This document shows, piece by piece, positions 19,192-28,432 of a stretch of 64,000 bases of DNA. The notes beneath the pieces are model-generated. The model was not told the DNA's origin and ran no database searches. It was given only the letters and a program-made list of their open reading frames with translations. The stretch lies in assembly GCA_029262735.1 (NCBI GenBank), contig JAJCYY010000110.1, positions 98,026 to 162,025 of the forward strand, written 5' to 3'. Source of the stretch: Chloroflexota bacterium. Its GTDB lineage: Bacteria; Chloroflexota; Dehalococcoidia; Lucifugimonadales; Lucifugimonadaceae. Position 1 is the first letter of the stretch, and each line of letters starts with the position of its first letter. Position numbers and translations under genes: made by a program.

Positions 19192-20348
19192 CCACATCCA
19201 CCCCTCGTCGTCGCACAGCTGACAACGCCAGACGTCGCCGTCGCAGAAAGGCGCAGGTAAAGAAGTCTCTCTGGCAGAGGTTCAACGACAACGAGATTTT
19301 CTCAAAGAAGAAGCCGAAGAAAACGGAAGTGATCGCATTCACGCGCGAGCTCACCACGCTGCTCGACTCCGGAATTGGCATGGGACCGGCCCTGCTAATG
19401 CTGGGAGAGCAGCGCAAGGGCACCATGCTGGGTGACGCCGTGAATGGAATGGCGGAAGACCTCAACGCAGGACTGACTATTGCCGAGTCAATGACCAAGC
19501 ACCCGGACGTCTTCCCGAAGATATATGTAAGAACGGTTTCCGCGGCAGACCGCGGCGCGCCACTCACAACCTCTCTGAAGCAGGCTGCTGACTTCATGGA
19601 CACCGCAGCCTCCGCGATGGCGCAGGCAAAGCGGGCGATGGTATATCCGGCAATGATCCTCACAGTGGGTATCGGTGTCACAATCCTGCTGCTGACCGTG
19701 TCGCTACCGCAGATGATCGGGCTTTTTGAAAACCTCGAAACCCAGCTGCCGTTGCCGACAAGGATCCTGATCGCATTCTCAGGGTTTCTCCGCACATATC
19801 CGCTATTCATACTCGCCGGACTTGTCGTGGGGGTTATGGGGTTGCTGAGGTTCAAGGGAACGGAAAGAGGCAGGCGGATCACACACCACGGCATGCTCAA
19901 GTTGCCTCTAATGAGCGGCGTTGTGCTCTCAAGCGACATTGCCCGGGCTTCAGGCGCTCTGGCCGCACTCACAGAGGTGGGAATGCCGGTGCCGGATGCA
20001 CTGGACGTGGCCCGTGAGACGGTGGGTAACGACATCATCCGTGCTGCTCTGACCGAAGCAAGACAGGGACTGATCGCAGGTGAAGGCCTTGCAGGTCCGC
20101 TCGACAAATCAGGGCTATTCCCACCTACCTTCATACAGACACTCAGGGTGGCAGAAGACACCGGCACGCTCGATGCCAACCTGAAGCGCATGTCCGAGTT
20201 TTACCAGCACGATGCCCAGGAAAAGGTGAAGAGCATGGTGGGCCTGATTGAGCCGCTGTCCACAGTGATCGTGGCTCTTGCAGTGGGATTCATTGCCATG
20301 TCCGTGATCATGCCCATGTATTCAGCCCTAGGTGCTCTCCAGGATTAG
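19188..20348 (+). CDS. pilC: Inner-membrane platform protein PilC/GspF
   Basis: 386 residues with a very basic N-terminal tail (an RRRRRRK run near residue 20). Two GspF repeats follow: FTRELTTLLDSGIGMGPALLML near residue 50 and the equivalent ALAALTEVGMPVPDAL in the second half. Three strong membrane helices are at about residues 155-178, 200-222 and 358-380. It connects the PilB motor to the growing pilus. Translational overlap with pilB is four bases. Confidence 0.93.
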   Translation: MTTSTPRRRTADNARRRRRRKAQVKKSLWQRFNDNEIFSKKKPKKTEVIAFTRELTTLLDSGIGMGPALLMLGEQRKGTMLGDAVNGMAEDLNAGLTIAESMTKHPDVFPKIYVRTVSAADRGAPLTTSLKQAADFMDTAASAMAQAKRAMVYPAMILTVGIGVTILLLTVSLPQMIGLFENLETQLPLPTRILIAFSGFLRTYPLFILAGLVVGVMGLLRFKGTERGRRITHHGMLKLPLMSGVVLSSDIARASGALAALTEVGMPVPDALDVARETVGNDIIRAALTEARQGLIAGEGLAGPLDKSGLFPPTFIQTLRVAEDTGTLDANLKRMSEFYQHDAQEKVKSMVGLIEPLSTVIVALAVGFIAMSVIMPMYSALGALQD

Positions 20349-20523
20349 GGCTGAACAGCGCCTGCCGCGACACTTCTCCAGTGCCGTGCACTCTCGATTG
20401 GGCGAACCGGTTGGCTCGCCAATCGATACCTGTGGTACTCGACGCACACCGTTAGCACACCCTTACCAGCCCGCCTGAATTCCTCCGCGGCGAGATGATG
20501 TAAGTGGTTGTGATTTTCAACTA
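20349..20523. other. Intergenic gap inside the pilus operon
   Basis: 175 bases between pilC and the prepilin genes, longer than the other joints of the operon, so an extra promoter is possible. No hairpin with a T-run is seen, so read-through is likely. Confidence 0.4.
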
Positions 20524-20937
20524 ATGGGGATGGTGACCTTAATGCTACGAGTTCGCCGGAAATCGGCTCGCGATCGAGGCAAGTTGCGCCAGAGCGGCGT
20601 GATCCTGATCGAAACGCTCGTCGGAATCTCGGTCATCAGCACCACAGTGCTGGCGGGACTCGTCGCGCTCTCAACAGCATCGATTGCCACGAAACAGGTT
20701 GACGAAGCCACCCAGGGCGCTGTGATCGCTGTGTCACAGCTCGAACTCATCCGAACCCTGCCGTACGTGGCCACCGGAGGTTCGTATACATCGATCACTC
20801 CACAGCCTGGCTACGCGGTAGCGAACACCACCACCGCGTACCCGGGTGGCAACTCGGACATTCAGAACGTCACCGTAACGGTCTCGTTCGCCGGAGAGAC
20901 GGTTCAAGAACAGACGATAGTGAAAATCAACCGGTGA
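20524..20937 (+). CDS. Minor prepilin (GspI/PilV-like)
   Basis: 137 residues from the ATG at 20524; the ATG at 20542, preceded by a GGGGATGGTG purine-rich stretch, may be the true start. A basic leader ends in RQSG|VILIETLVGISVI, a type III signal with Glu at +5 and a hydrophobic helix. The rest is a short beta-rich domain. It overlaps the next prepilin gene by a few bases if that gene starts at its GTG. It is probably a minor pilin that primes or caps the fibre. Confidence 0.82.
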   Translation: MGMVTLMLRVRRKSARDRGKLRQSGVILIETLVGISVISTTVLAGLVALSTASIATKQVDEATQGAVIAVSQLELIRTLPYVATGGSYTSITPQPGYAVANTTTAYPGGNSDIQNVTVTVSFAGETVQEQTIVKINR

Positions 20938-20942
20938 GGGGA

Positions 20943-21437
20943 ATGAATCTGGAACGCAAACAGCTTGAAGACCAGGAAAAGCAGAGGGGTTTCACTCTGC
21001 TGGAATTCATGGTGTCGATCGGATTCATGGCATTGCTGGCCGGGCTGATATCGGGAAGCACATTTCTTTCGATCAGGACGGGCACGGAGGCCGGCGCGGT
21101 GGCGGACGTTGCAGTGGAGACGGCAACCACGACACGCTGGCTCGTGAGAGACGTTCACAGGGCGGAGACAACAAACATCGTAGACCTGGCTCCTGCCGTC
21201 ACAACGGCCAGTTTCAGTTGGGACGACGGCGGTCCTGTCACATGCACCTTCTCGCTCGTGGGTTCACAGTTCATCCGAGACTGCGGAGGACCACAGGTAG
21301 CAATCGGCAAATTGATCAGCAATCTTACCTTTGTCCGAAGCGGCAATCTGATCACGGCTAACTACCAGATCGTGCCGCCAAGAGCAGTTGACCGAACACA
21401 GACGGTAGACCTGAATATCGCATTGGGAGGCGGATAA
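20943..21437 (+). CDS. Minor prepilin (GspJ/PilW-like)
   Basis: About 164 residues from the ATG at 20943 (a GTG at 20934 is an alternative). The leader EKQRG|FTLLEFMVSIGFMALLAG is a clear prepilin peptidase site with Glu at +5. Two cysteines in the C-terminal domain (VTCTFS ... RDCGG) could form a disulfide. It lies between two other pilus components with overlapping ends. Confidence 0.82.
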   Translation: MNLERKQLEDQEKQRGFTLLEFMVSIGFMALLAGLISGSTFLSIRTGTEAGAVADVAVETATTTRWLVRDVHRAETTNIVDLAPAVTTASFSWDDGGPVTCTFSLVGSQFIRDCGGPQVAIGKLISNLTFVRSGNLITANYQIVPPRAVDRTQTVDLNIALGGG

Positions 21438-22783
21438 TGAATAGGCTTTTCAAGCGCATCGCAAGGACCTTCCGGATTGACCAGAAGGCTGACCGAGTTC
21501 GCCGCCAGGGCGGCTACGTCGTCATCTCACTTGCTGCAATTGGTCTGTTCGGTGGCGCCGCCGCGGCAACACCCGTCCTGAACAGGATTGTCGGCTCGCT
21601 GAACGCCTCTGACACCAGCCCGGTGGACCAGTCTGGCGCAGCCTGCGCTGCTGAGCACGCCCTCTGGCGGCTGGAGAACGACCCGACACTCTGGTCCAGC
21701 ATGAGCGGCTCACCGCCATCAACCTCGTATCAGCACCCGGCCTGCGGCGTTCTCTCCGATGCCGACATCGATGTGGGCGCGCTCGATGATCCGCCGACCG
21801 GAGATGACCGTTTCGATGTGGCTCTGACCGTTACTCCGGACGTTCACCCGCAGAACACAGATGTCGAATTCACCTACACGCTGACAGTCACGAACGATGA
21901 CATCGTTCCCCACGACATCAGCCGGGTCATCATCGATCCAAAATGGTTCTTCAAACCGGACGCCGTTGCCGGTACCACGTCCGGCATCACAACCGCAGAT
22001 CCGATCGAGACGGGTTGCTTCTTCGGCTACTGCCGATTCCAATGGGACCTATTCCCGTACGTTGAAGTCCCGCCATTTGGTGGTGAGGTCAGCCTGACCT
22101 TCACGGCCGAAGACAACCGTTCGTTCGGTTCGCACTTTACCGGGGCCGAAGTCAGGTTCGATGGCGTTGGCACAATAGACGCGCCGAACTCAGCTCGCGT
22201 CCGGTTCCAGAACGACAACGCCCTCAGGGTTGAGCAGTTCGTCACTCCCGGTTTCGGAGCAGCCGGCGAGACGGTTACTTATGACTACACCATCCGCGCC
22301 CACAACGACGGGGCCACGCCGCTGACGCTTGAGTGGATCAGGAACTGGTCGACGCAGGATTTCTCCTACGTCGCGGGCTCGACTGAGTTCACCGTTGGCA
22401 GTTCTCAAAGCTCCTTTGCCGATCCGACCATTACGTCGACCGGATGGTTCTTCGAGTTCATCACGCTGGATGACCGCTCAAGGTACTTCTGGAACGTGCC
22501 GCCAACCACAATCAACCCTGGCTCCAGTGTTGATCTGACGTACCAGTTGCAGGCTAGTTTGGAGCCGGGAACATATTTCTCGCGGGCCTCAGCCTACGTG
22601 TCCGAGGCGCCGGGCGGCATCTTCGCACTGTTGGACCTCTCAACCTCAACAAGCGGGGAGACAGCCCCGATTGAGATCTACCAGGGATTCACAATCACTG
22701 CCGTGCACGAAGGCACCACCGTTGAAGTGATCGGCAATATCACTGCGAACGGTATCGAAGTCCTATCCTGGAAGGAGTTCTAA
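21437..22783 (+). CDS. GspK/PilX-like pilus tip protein with DUF11-like adhesive domains
   Basis: 448 residues. Near residue 25, RRQGG|YVVISLAAIGLFGG resembles a prepilin signal but lacks Glu at +5, as is usual for GspK. A short helical part with AACAAEHALWRL follows, then two DUF11-like immunoglobulin-type regions (FTYTLTVTNDD near 155 and VTYDYTIRAHND near 280). The protein is far larger than a standard minor pilin. It is probably a surface-exposed tip adhesin carried by the pilus. Its ATG shares a base with the preceding stop (TAATG). Confidence 0.75.
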   Translation: MNRLFKRIARTFRIDQKADRVRRQGGYVVISLAAIGLFGGAAAATPVLNRIVGSLNASDTSPVDQSGAACAAEHALWRLENDPTLWSSMSGSPPSTSYQHPACGVLSDADIDVGALDDPPTGDDRFDVALTVTPDVHPQNTDVEFTYTLTVTNDDIVPHDISRVIIDPKWFFKPDAVAGTTSGITTADPIETGCFFGYCRFQWDLFPYVEVPPFGGEVSLTFTAEDNRSFGSHFTGAEVRFDGVGTIDAPNSARVRFQNDNALRVEQFVTPGFGAAGETVTYDYTIRAHNDGATPLTLEWIRNWSTQDFSYVAGSTEFTVGSSQSSFADPTITSTGWFFEFITLDDRSRYFWNVPPTTINPGSSVDLTYQLQASLEPGTYFSRASAYVSEAPGGIFALLDLSTSTSGETAPIEIYQGFTITAVHEGTTVEVIGNITANGIEVLSWKEF

Positions 22784-22791
22784 ACCGGACC

Positions 22792-23514
22792 ATGGTTGCT
22801 AAGGCCATTGACAGATCTGCCGCTCAGCGCCCCGTCAATGACGAGGACGCATTAGAGTCCGGTCTGCGAGAAAAACTGAACAGTCAGATGGCGCCCTTGC
22901 TTGCGCGCCTGAAGAACAGGTGGGTCCTTCTCGCCCTCTTCATACTTGCTTACGTGCCGTTTGGTGTTTCGTTCATGGGCGCCTACCAGGACTACACCAC
23001 ATTGCAAACACGCATCAGTGCGCAAGAGGCGGTCCTGGCGCTGCCGGAGCCACTTACGAGCGACATCGCGAAAGGTCTCACCTCGTGGACCGCGGCACTG
23101 GAAACTGCTACGCAAGCCCAGGTCTTAGAACTCGCCGACTCCAGCCTGGTTGAGCGGCTGATCGCTGCCGCAACCACCACCGGAATCGAGATCGAGTCGG
23201 TATCTACTTCCGAGAATGAAGTTGTCCCGGTTGGCGTCGAGGCCTATGAGGTCACACCGGTGCTGCTGCGTGTTCGCGGTGACTTGCCATCCATCGAAAG
23301 CTTCATCAATCTCCTCGAAGGAGATGCCATTGAAGCCCTCGAAATCCGAAACTCTCTCGTCGCCCCAGACGAAGAAGGATTCACTGCCACCGTGCGAGTG
23401 CTTGTATTCAACAGACCTGTCGATCCCTCAGAACTCGACGAAGAGGAGCTCGAGGAGCTTTCACGCCGGGTTTCTGACGAAGAACTAGACGCAGCTGCCG
23501 GGGGCGGAAGATGA
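22792..23514 (+). CDS. PilO-like pilus assembly protein
   Basis: 240 residues: a cytoplasmic tail of about 43 residues, one membrane helix (about 44-62), a short coiled region and a ferredoxin-like domain with TTTGIEIESVST and LRVRGDLPSIESFINLLEG, typical of PilO/GspM. The acidic tail (EEELEELSRRVSDEEL) is unusual. It overlaps the PilM-PilN gene by four bases. Its expected partner, PilN, is fused to PilM in the next gene. Confidence 0.78.
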   Translation: MVAKAIDRSAAQRPVNDEDALESGLREKLNSQMAPLLARLKNRWVLLALFILAYVPFGVSFMGAYQDYTTLQTRISAQEAVLALPEPLTSDIAKGLTSWTAALETATQAQVLELADSSLVERLIAAATTTGIEIESVSTSENEVVPVGVEAYEVTPVLLRVRGDLPSIESFINLLEGDAIEALEIRNSLVAPDEEGFTATVRVLVFNRPVDPSELDEEELEELSRRVSDEELDAAAGGGR

Positions 23515-25499
23515 TCAACCGTCGCTGGAAGCGCGCAAGCGCTGCAGACCAGGACATGAACTGGCTTGATCGTGCCGACCGCTGGCTCAAAGACAGGCTT
23601 CTGTTTTTAGGCCGGACATTTCTATGGCATGAGATGAACCAGCAGTCCTTCAAACTCCCTCAGGAGTCGGAGGACCACGGACCGTTTGGCCAGATCGGCC
23701 CCAGGAGCATTGCGACTGTTCGCACCGGCGCAGTTGCAGCAGGACGAGTTGCAGCTTCACCGTTCGGTGCGTTCATCACAATTACAGTTGGAGACTCGGC
23801 GATCAGGGTGCTGGTGGCACGGGGAAACCGTGTCCGGAGCTGGGCTGAGGCGCATCTGCCGGTAGGAGTCGTTCAGGACGGCCTCATTGTGGATGAGACC
23901 ACCTTCACCGAGGCGATGAGCAGGGTGATCGAGGAGATTGGCAAGGGCGCCAAGCTAAGCGGCGCAAAAGTATCGATCGCCATCACTGGCCGCAATGTCG
24001 TACAACGCCGATTCACGGTGTTCCTGGAGCCCGGTGAGAACCTGACCGAGGCGATCATTGATGCCAGCGCGGAGCGCATGTCGATCAGGCCGGAAGAGCT
24101 GCAACTGGCTTGGGATGCCGCAAAGGCCGACTACGACGCGCCCGCAATGGATGATGATGACGACGGAGACGACAACGTCTTCGAAGATCTGGAAGCTGAA
24201 CTGGATTCCGACCTCGATGGCGATCCGTACGATGTGTACGCCTTCGGAATGTACCGCCACGTCCTGCGCAGGAACCTTCGTACACTCTCTGACACCGGTG
24301 CGAAATTCTCGACCGTCCAGCCGAAGGCGATAGCTCTTGCCGCTGCGGTCAATGAACGCTCGGGCATCGTGCTCGATATCGAGTCGAACAGCATCACGGT
24401 CATCGTGCTGCGGGACGGCCTGCCAGAGGTTGTCAGAGAGGTCGGAATCGACCAGAAGCTGACCCCGGAGCAATGGCAGCAGTCTGTCACCACCCAGGTC
24501 AGCCGGACCGTGGCCTTCCACGACTCGATGTACCCTGACAGCCCACTGCCAGACGATTCGAGCCTGTTCTTCACAGGAGCCGCGGACTCGACTGTAGGCT
24601 CCGCCGACATAGCGGCCGGCTCAATTCCTTACCGGCGGAGGAGCCTTCCTCCGACGCTGCGTGCGCCAGAAGAGTTCCCTTTCGCCCGATATGCCGCAAA
24701 CGTCGGTCTCGCACTGGTAACAGGTAAGCACTGGTGGCAGCGGACCCGAGTATCGATCATCGACAGGCCGATGCTCGATTTCCGTCCGACGGAGTTCAAG
24801 CCCAAGCCGTTCCCAATCCAGGCCACACTGACAGCATCTATGGTCGGAGTGCTGGTGTTGGGCCTCGGCGGAATATTCCAGATGTCAACGGCTCAACAGA
24901 ATTCGGTCGTCAGGTCGCAGGACGAACTGGCGGCTCTGGAACGTAATGTCGGTCTAAAGGAGCTGCGTGTACGCCGAGCAGCCGATCAGCGCGCCGAGAT
25001 AACCGAGTTGCGAATTCAGACCGAGGACTTGCAGGACAAGATCAATCTGGTCAAGGATCGCGAGCGTGGTTTCGCTACTGTGGTCGACGTGATTACCGAT
25101 AGCATGGCGTCAATTGCGGATGTGGAACTTCTTGAGATCGATGACGACGGTAAAGTCGTCGACGTCAGCATCACCGGTGTCGACTTCACCAGCGTTCTCA
25201 GGTTCGTCAGACTACTCGAAGAAAAGTCCGGATTCACCGATGTTCGCATCCGTACCGTCAGTTCCCGCGACGAAGAGATTGTTCCCGATGAAGAAGAGGG
25301 CGGTAGTGGCTCCGTTGGCACCAGTGGATCGGGCGGAGGGAATGGCCAGATTCCAGGTGGCCCTCTTGCGGCGCCGGGGGACGAAGAGATCGAAACACAG
25401 CAGGTCGTGACCTTCAACCTCACGCTGACGCGGACACCGAGACTCAATCCGCCTGCGGAAGAGGAACAGCCGCAGACTGAGGCACCGGTAGAGGGCTAG
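23511..25499 (+). CDS. PilM-PilN fusion protein
   Basis: 662 residues. Residues 80-400 have the actin-like PilM fold: ITVGDSAIRVLV, VSIAITGRNVVQRRF, an acidic insertion (about 207-232) and SGIVLDIESNSITVIVL. Residues 415-610 match PilN: a single membrane helix (about 437-457), a coiled coil (about 470-515) and a small alpha/beta domain (VDVSITGVDFTSVLRFVRLLEE). A Gly/Ser/Glu/Pro-rich tail ends it. In most bacteria these are separate proteins that bind each other through the PilN N-terminus, so the fusion makes that contact covalent. It closes the operon. Confidence 0.85.
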   Translation: MINRRWKRASAADQDMNWLDRADRWLKDRLLFLGRTFLWHEMNQQSFKLPQESEDHGPFGQIGPRSIATVRTGAVAAGRVAASPFGAFITITVGDSAIRVLVARGNRVRSWAEAHLPVGVVQDGLIVDETTFTEAMSRVIEEIGKGAKLSGAKVSIAITGRNVVQRRFTVFLEPGENLTEAIIDASAERMSIRPEELQLAWDAAKADYDAPAMDDDDDGDDNVFEDLEAELDSDLDGDPYDVYAFGMYRHVLRRNLRTLSDTGAKFSTVQPKAIALAAAVNERSGIVLDIESNSITVIVLRDGLPEVVREVGIDQKLTPEQWQQSVTTQVSRTVAFHDSMYPDSPLPDDSSLFFTGAADSTVGSADIAAGSIPYRRRSLPPTLRAPEEFPFARYAANVGLALVTGKHWWQRTRVSIIDRPMLDFRPTEFKPKPFPIQATLTASMVGVLVLGLGGIFQMSTAQQNSVVRSQDELAALERNVGLKELRVRRAADQRAEITELRIQTEDLQDKINLVKDRERGFATVVDVITDSMASIADVELLEIDDDGKVVDVSITGVDFTSVLRFVRLLEEKSGFTDVRIRTVSSRDEEIVPDEEEGGSGSVGTSGSGGGNGQIPGGPLAAPGDEEIETQQVVTFNLTLTRTPRLNPPAEEEQPQTEAPVEG

Positions 25500-25526
25500 T
25501 TTCGGGAAAGCCCGACCTGACCACCG

Positions 25527-26699
25527 TTATCGTTCGGCAGCCATCTCTTCGTGCACCGTACGCATCGCCTGGTGATGCGGCACACCATCGTCTCTCAGTG
25601 CCTTGTAACGCGCCTCGTCAATCCCCTCACGGTTTAAGAAGCCGCGAATATCGTAACGGCCCTCCACCTCAACCGGCAGCTTCCCCTCCTCGATCATCAT
25701 CGCAAGCGGGTACTCTTTCTCATCGAGCGGCAGATGGATCACCCTGTTGTTTCGTGCCGACTCGTACATCGCCATCATCACCTCGACTGTGTCCCGAGCG
25801 TTCCGGCCAGAGCCGCGGTGCTCCGGCCCGCCCTCTATCCACTCGATCAGCTCACGCGTCTGCGCTGCATTCGTGTTTCCACCAATCGCCTGGTCACCGT
25901 CCTGCAGACCCAGCGGTACGTTGCTCCAGCCCGCCGTAGAGGCGTTGAACAGCTTCACCTTCGTCTCGGTAACGTGTAGCAAGCCCTCTGTGCCTCGCAG
26001 CAGAAACTTCCCGGCATCACAGTCTCTATCCCACAGGTCCGACTGGATGAAGAACTGCAGGCTCGGCCCGAAGTGAATCAGCCCCATGCAGGAGTCCTCG
26101 ATGGCCGTGTCCCGTTCGTGCTTGTCAGTCCTGCGCTCGACAGCGCCCATAACCCACTGCGCCTTCGGGTCTCCGGTAACGAACCGTGCGCCGTCTATCG
26201 AATGCGTGCCCCAGTTGGCGAGGCCGTCTATCACCCTGAGATCGGCCCGCAGCACCTCGCCGATCGCACCATCTTCAACCAGCTCCTTCGCCTTCTCCCA
26301 GCCCGGAGTGAAGCGACGTTGGTGGCTGATGACCAGTTTCGTATCGTTCGCCTCGCACGCCTCAACCATCCGGTCAGCTCCCGCCATGCCGATAGCCATC
26401 GGCTTCTCGCAAATGATGCCCTGCACGCTCGGCCACGCCGCCGCCTCAACCGTCACAGGGTCATGCAGCAGGTGCCAGACGCACACGCTCACGATGTCCG
26501 GGTTCTCCCTCTCCAGCGCCTCTGTAAGGGTGGCATAGCCGCGCGGGATGCCGTACTCATCCATGTACGTCTGGCGAGCGGGAGCGATAGGGTCGACCAC
26601 CGCAACGACATCGACCTCGTCAACACGGTTGTAGCCGTCCATATGCGCGTTGCCAATCGAACCGGCGCCAACGATGATCGCCTTGTACTGCTTCGTCAT
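25527..26699 (-). CDS. Gfo/Idh/MocA-family NAD(P)-dependent oxidoreductase
   Basis: 390 residues. The N-terminal Rossmann motif is GAGSIGNAHMDGY (residues 11-23). The family EKP signature appears as CEKPMAIG, followed by ISHQRRFTPGWEKAKELV. Members oxidise or reduce sugars, inositols or related polyols. GGAG lies five to nine bases before the start. It stands alone, convergent with the pilus operon, and its substrate is unknown. Confidence 0.9.
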   Translation of the reverse strand: MTKQYKAIIVGAGSIGNAHMDGYNRVDEVDVVAVVDPIAPARQTYMDEYGIPRGYATLTEALERENPDIVSVCVWHLLHDPVTVEAAAWPSVQGIICEKPMAIGMAGADRMVEACEANDTKLVISHQRRFTPGWEKAKELVEDGAIGEVLRADLRVIDGLANWGTHSIDGARFVTGDPKAQWVMGAVERRTDKHERDTAIEDSCMGLIHFGPSLQFFIQSDLWDRDCDAGKFLLRGTEGLLHVTETKVKLFNASTAGWSNVPLGLQDGDQAIGGNTNAAQTRELIEWIEGGPEHRGSGRNARDTVEVMMAMYESARNNRVIHLPLDEKEYPLAMMIEEGKLPVEVEGRYDIRGFLNREGIDEARYKALRDDGVPHHQAMRTVHEEMAAER

Positions 26700-26961
26700 T
26701 CGTTACTCCAGATTGATTTCTAGCGTGCGCCCGCTGCCCTTGATCGGGAGCCCTGCGGGAGGAGGATGAACGGAAAGAGTGATTCGAACTGGCCATGTTG
26801 AACTCGAATCAACATCTCTTTTTAGGCCGGTTGATGAGATGTTCCTGATCGAAATCGAAATGACAGCCAGATCTGTGCTCCGTTCAACCCGGCAAACAAT
26901 ACTCCATCACCGCGCCGAACGTCAGCGCCAGCGCTTTTTCGGCTCCGCACACGATACCGAT

Positions 26962-27786
26962 CTAGTCGACCTCGTACAGCAGTCTCACGTGCTCTTCTGT
27001 CAGAGCTGAATCGAAGATTTGCAGGTCGTCCAGAGTGATCGGTGTGTAGACGGGGGAAGACGCGAACAGGTCCGTTGCGACAAACAACGGCGCGTTGTTG
27101 ATCGATATACCGCTGCCCTCGAACAGTCGTGACCCGGCTGGCTCACCATCCACAAAGATCGAGATCGCAGAGCCGTCGTAGACACCCACCACATGGTGCC
27201 ATTCGCCAGGTCGCAGCTTGATCTCGGAGTCGAGGCAGCTCTGCGGCCCGACCAACGGCGCATTTGTCGCCGGTTCCACGCACACCTCAACACCGCCATC
27301 GAACAGCCACGCTCCGTAGCGGGCGTGCCCGCCGGAATCGCCGCTCTTCTCAAAGATCGTGAAAAAGCGGCCGGTATCGACCGGCTCGTGATTCAACCAG
27401 ACGGAGAATGAAACGCGGATGCCGAGATCGAGCGTTGGGGAGTCGGGAATCACGATGTGGCCTGATTGGCCGTCGAAAAAGAGCGCCGAACTGGGCGCTC
27501 CCAGCCTGTCCGGTACCGCGGTCACGTTGACTACGGTGCCGCTGTTCCTGTTGCCGGAGTCATCGGTTGCGTCACCGTCAAACGAGTAGCTGGCAACGGG
27601 AACGGGAGACCCACTGCGTTGGGAGATAGTTGCAGGCGGCGTAGCAGTTGGTTCCAGAGTCGGAGTTGCCGTTGGTGTTGCTCCCGAACTACAGGCAACA
27701 CCCAGTAGCAGCATTGTGGAGAGTAAAGAGACGGCTGCAATCCGCCTGCTCGATTTGCCGGTGTTACCCGCGCTGAAAATTTCCAT
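26962..27786 (-). CDS. Lipoprotein with LamG-like concanavalin A domain
   Basis: 274 residues. A signal peptide with lipobox LLLGVAC (Cys at about residue 32) is followed by a TPTATPTLEPTATP linker typical of Chloroflexota lipoproteins. A LamG/pentraxin-like jelly-roll domain (about 60-274) follows with ASYSFDGDATDDSGN, FSVWLNHE, PGEWHHVVGVYDG and the closing DDLQIFDSALTEEHVRLLY. These domains bind glycans or other ligands; there is no catalytic motif. Location is the outer face of the membrane. Confidence 0.88.
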   Translation of the reverse strand: MEIFSAGNTGKSSRRIAAVSLLSTMLLLGVACSSGATPTATPTLEPTATPPATISQRSGSPVPVASYSFDGDATDDSGNRNSGTVVNVTAVPDRLGAPSSALFFDGQSGHIVIPDSPTLDLGIRVSFSVWLNHEPVDTGRFFTIFEKSGDSGGHARYGAWLFDGGVEVCVEPATNAPLVGPQSCLDSEIKLRPGEWHHVVGVYDGSAISIFVDGEPAGSRLFEGSGISINNAPLFVATDLFASSPVYTPITLDDLQIFDSALTEEHVRLLYEVD

Positions 27787-27875
27787 GCCAGGTTGGATTC
27801 GTCAGGCGTTCTCTCGTTGCATAACCGAACTTAGGCCGAGTGCCGTAGCGCAATTTCGTTCCAGCCGGCTAGTTT

Positions 27876-28310
27876 CTATTCGCCAAATTCGCGTTCGATT
27901 TTTTCAAAGAATTCAGAGGCGTTTTTTCGAATCGCCTCGACTGAAGCCTGCGCTACGTCCGAGTAATTGAACTTCTTCTTCCGAACAATCATTTCGGCCG
28001 GTTTGACACCAAGCGCGGCCGCCGCGGCCACGTAGACCGCGTCGTCAAAGTACTGCAGCGACCAGCCAAACCGATGCTCAAGGTGATCTGAATCGATTGA
28101 TGAAGACTCGTGGTAGGCCGACCATATGTCCCACACAAAGTCGTAGTCTGAATGAATCCCTATGCAGCAAAATTTTCCGGTCTGACGCCACTTGTGCAAC
28201 AACCATGTGCCGGTTCCCTCGAGCTCCGTGGGAATCTCATCGCGTGGAACTCGAAGCCGCTTCATCAGAGACTCAAGTTCGTTCGGTGTGAGTGCGTATT
28301 CGGGGTCCAT
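27876..28310 (-). CDS. Hypothetical soluble protein
   Basis: 144 residues from the ATG at 28310; a TTG at 28340 would add ten. There is no signal or membrane segment. Trp and acidic residues are frequent (GTWLLHKWRQTGKF, DYDFVWDIWSAYHES), and the C-terminus is helical. No family is recognised. Next to it lies the TGA-interrupted DCC-family gene on the same strand, but with over 120 bases between them. Confidence 0.55.
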   Translation of the reverse strand: MDPEYALTPNELESLMKRLRVPRDEIPTELEGTGTWLLHKWRQTGKFCCIGIHSDYDFVWDIWSAYHESSSIDSDHLEHRFGWSLQYFDDAVYVAAAAALGVKPAEMIVRKKKFNYSDVAQASVEAIRKNASEFFEKIEREFGE

Positions 28311-28432
28311 CACGATGAATTCAAGGGCAGTTCGAGCCAAGCTTCAGCGACATTCACTAGATTCGTTTGATTAACACAACATTTTATCTGTAGCCGTTCT
28401 GACCACATATGAACTCATCCGACTTGCACTAC

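Noticed and set aside
16017..25499. Type II secretion system instead of type IV pilus
   Set aside because: No secretin, GspC or GspL-type gene is present, and the PilM/PilN/PilO set is typical of type IV pilus-like machines. The prepilin peptidase must lie elsewhere.
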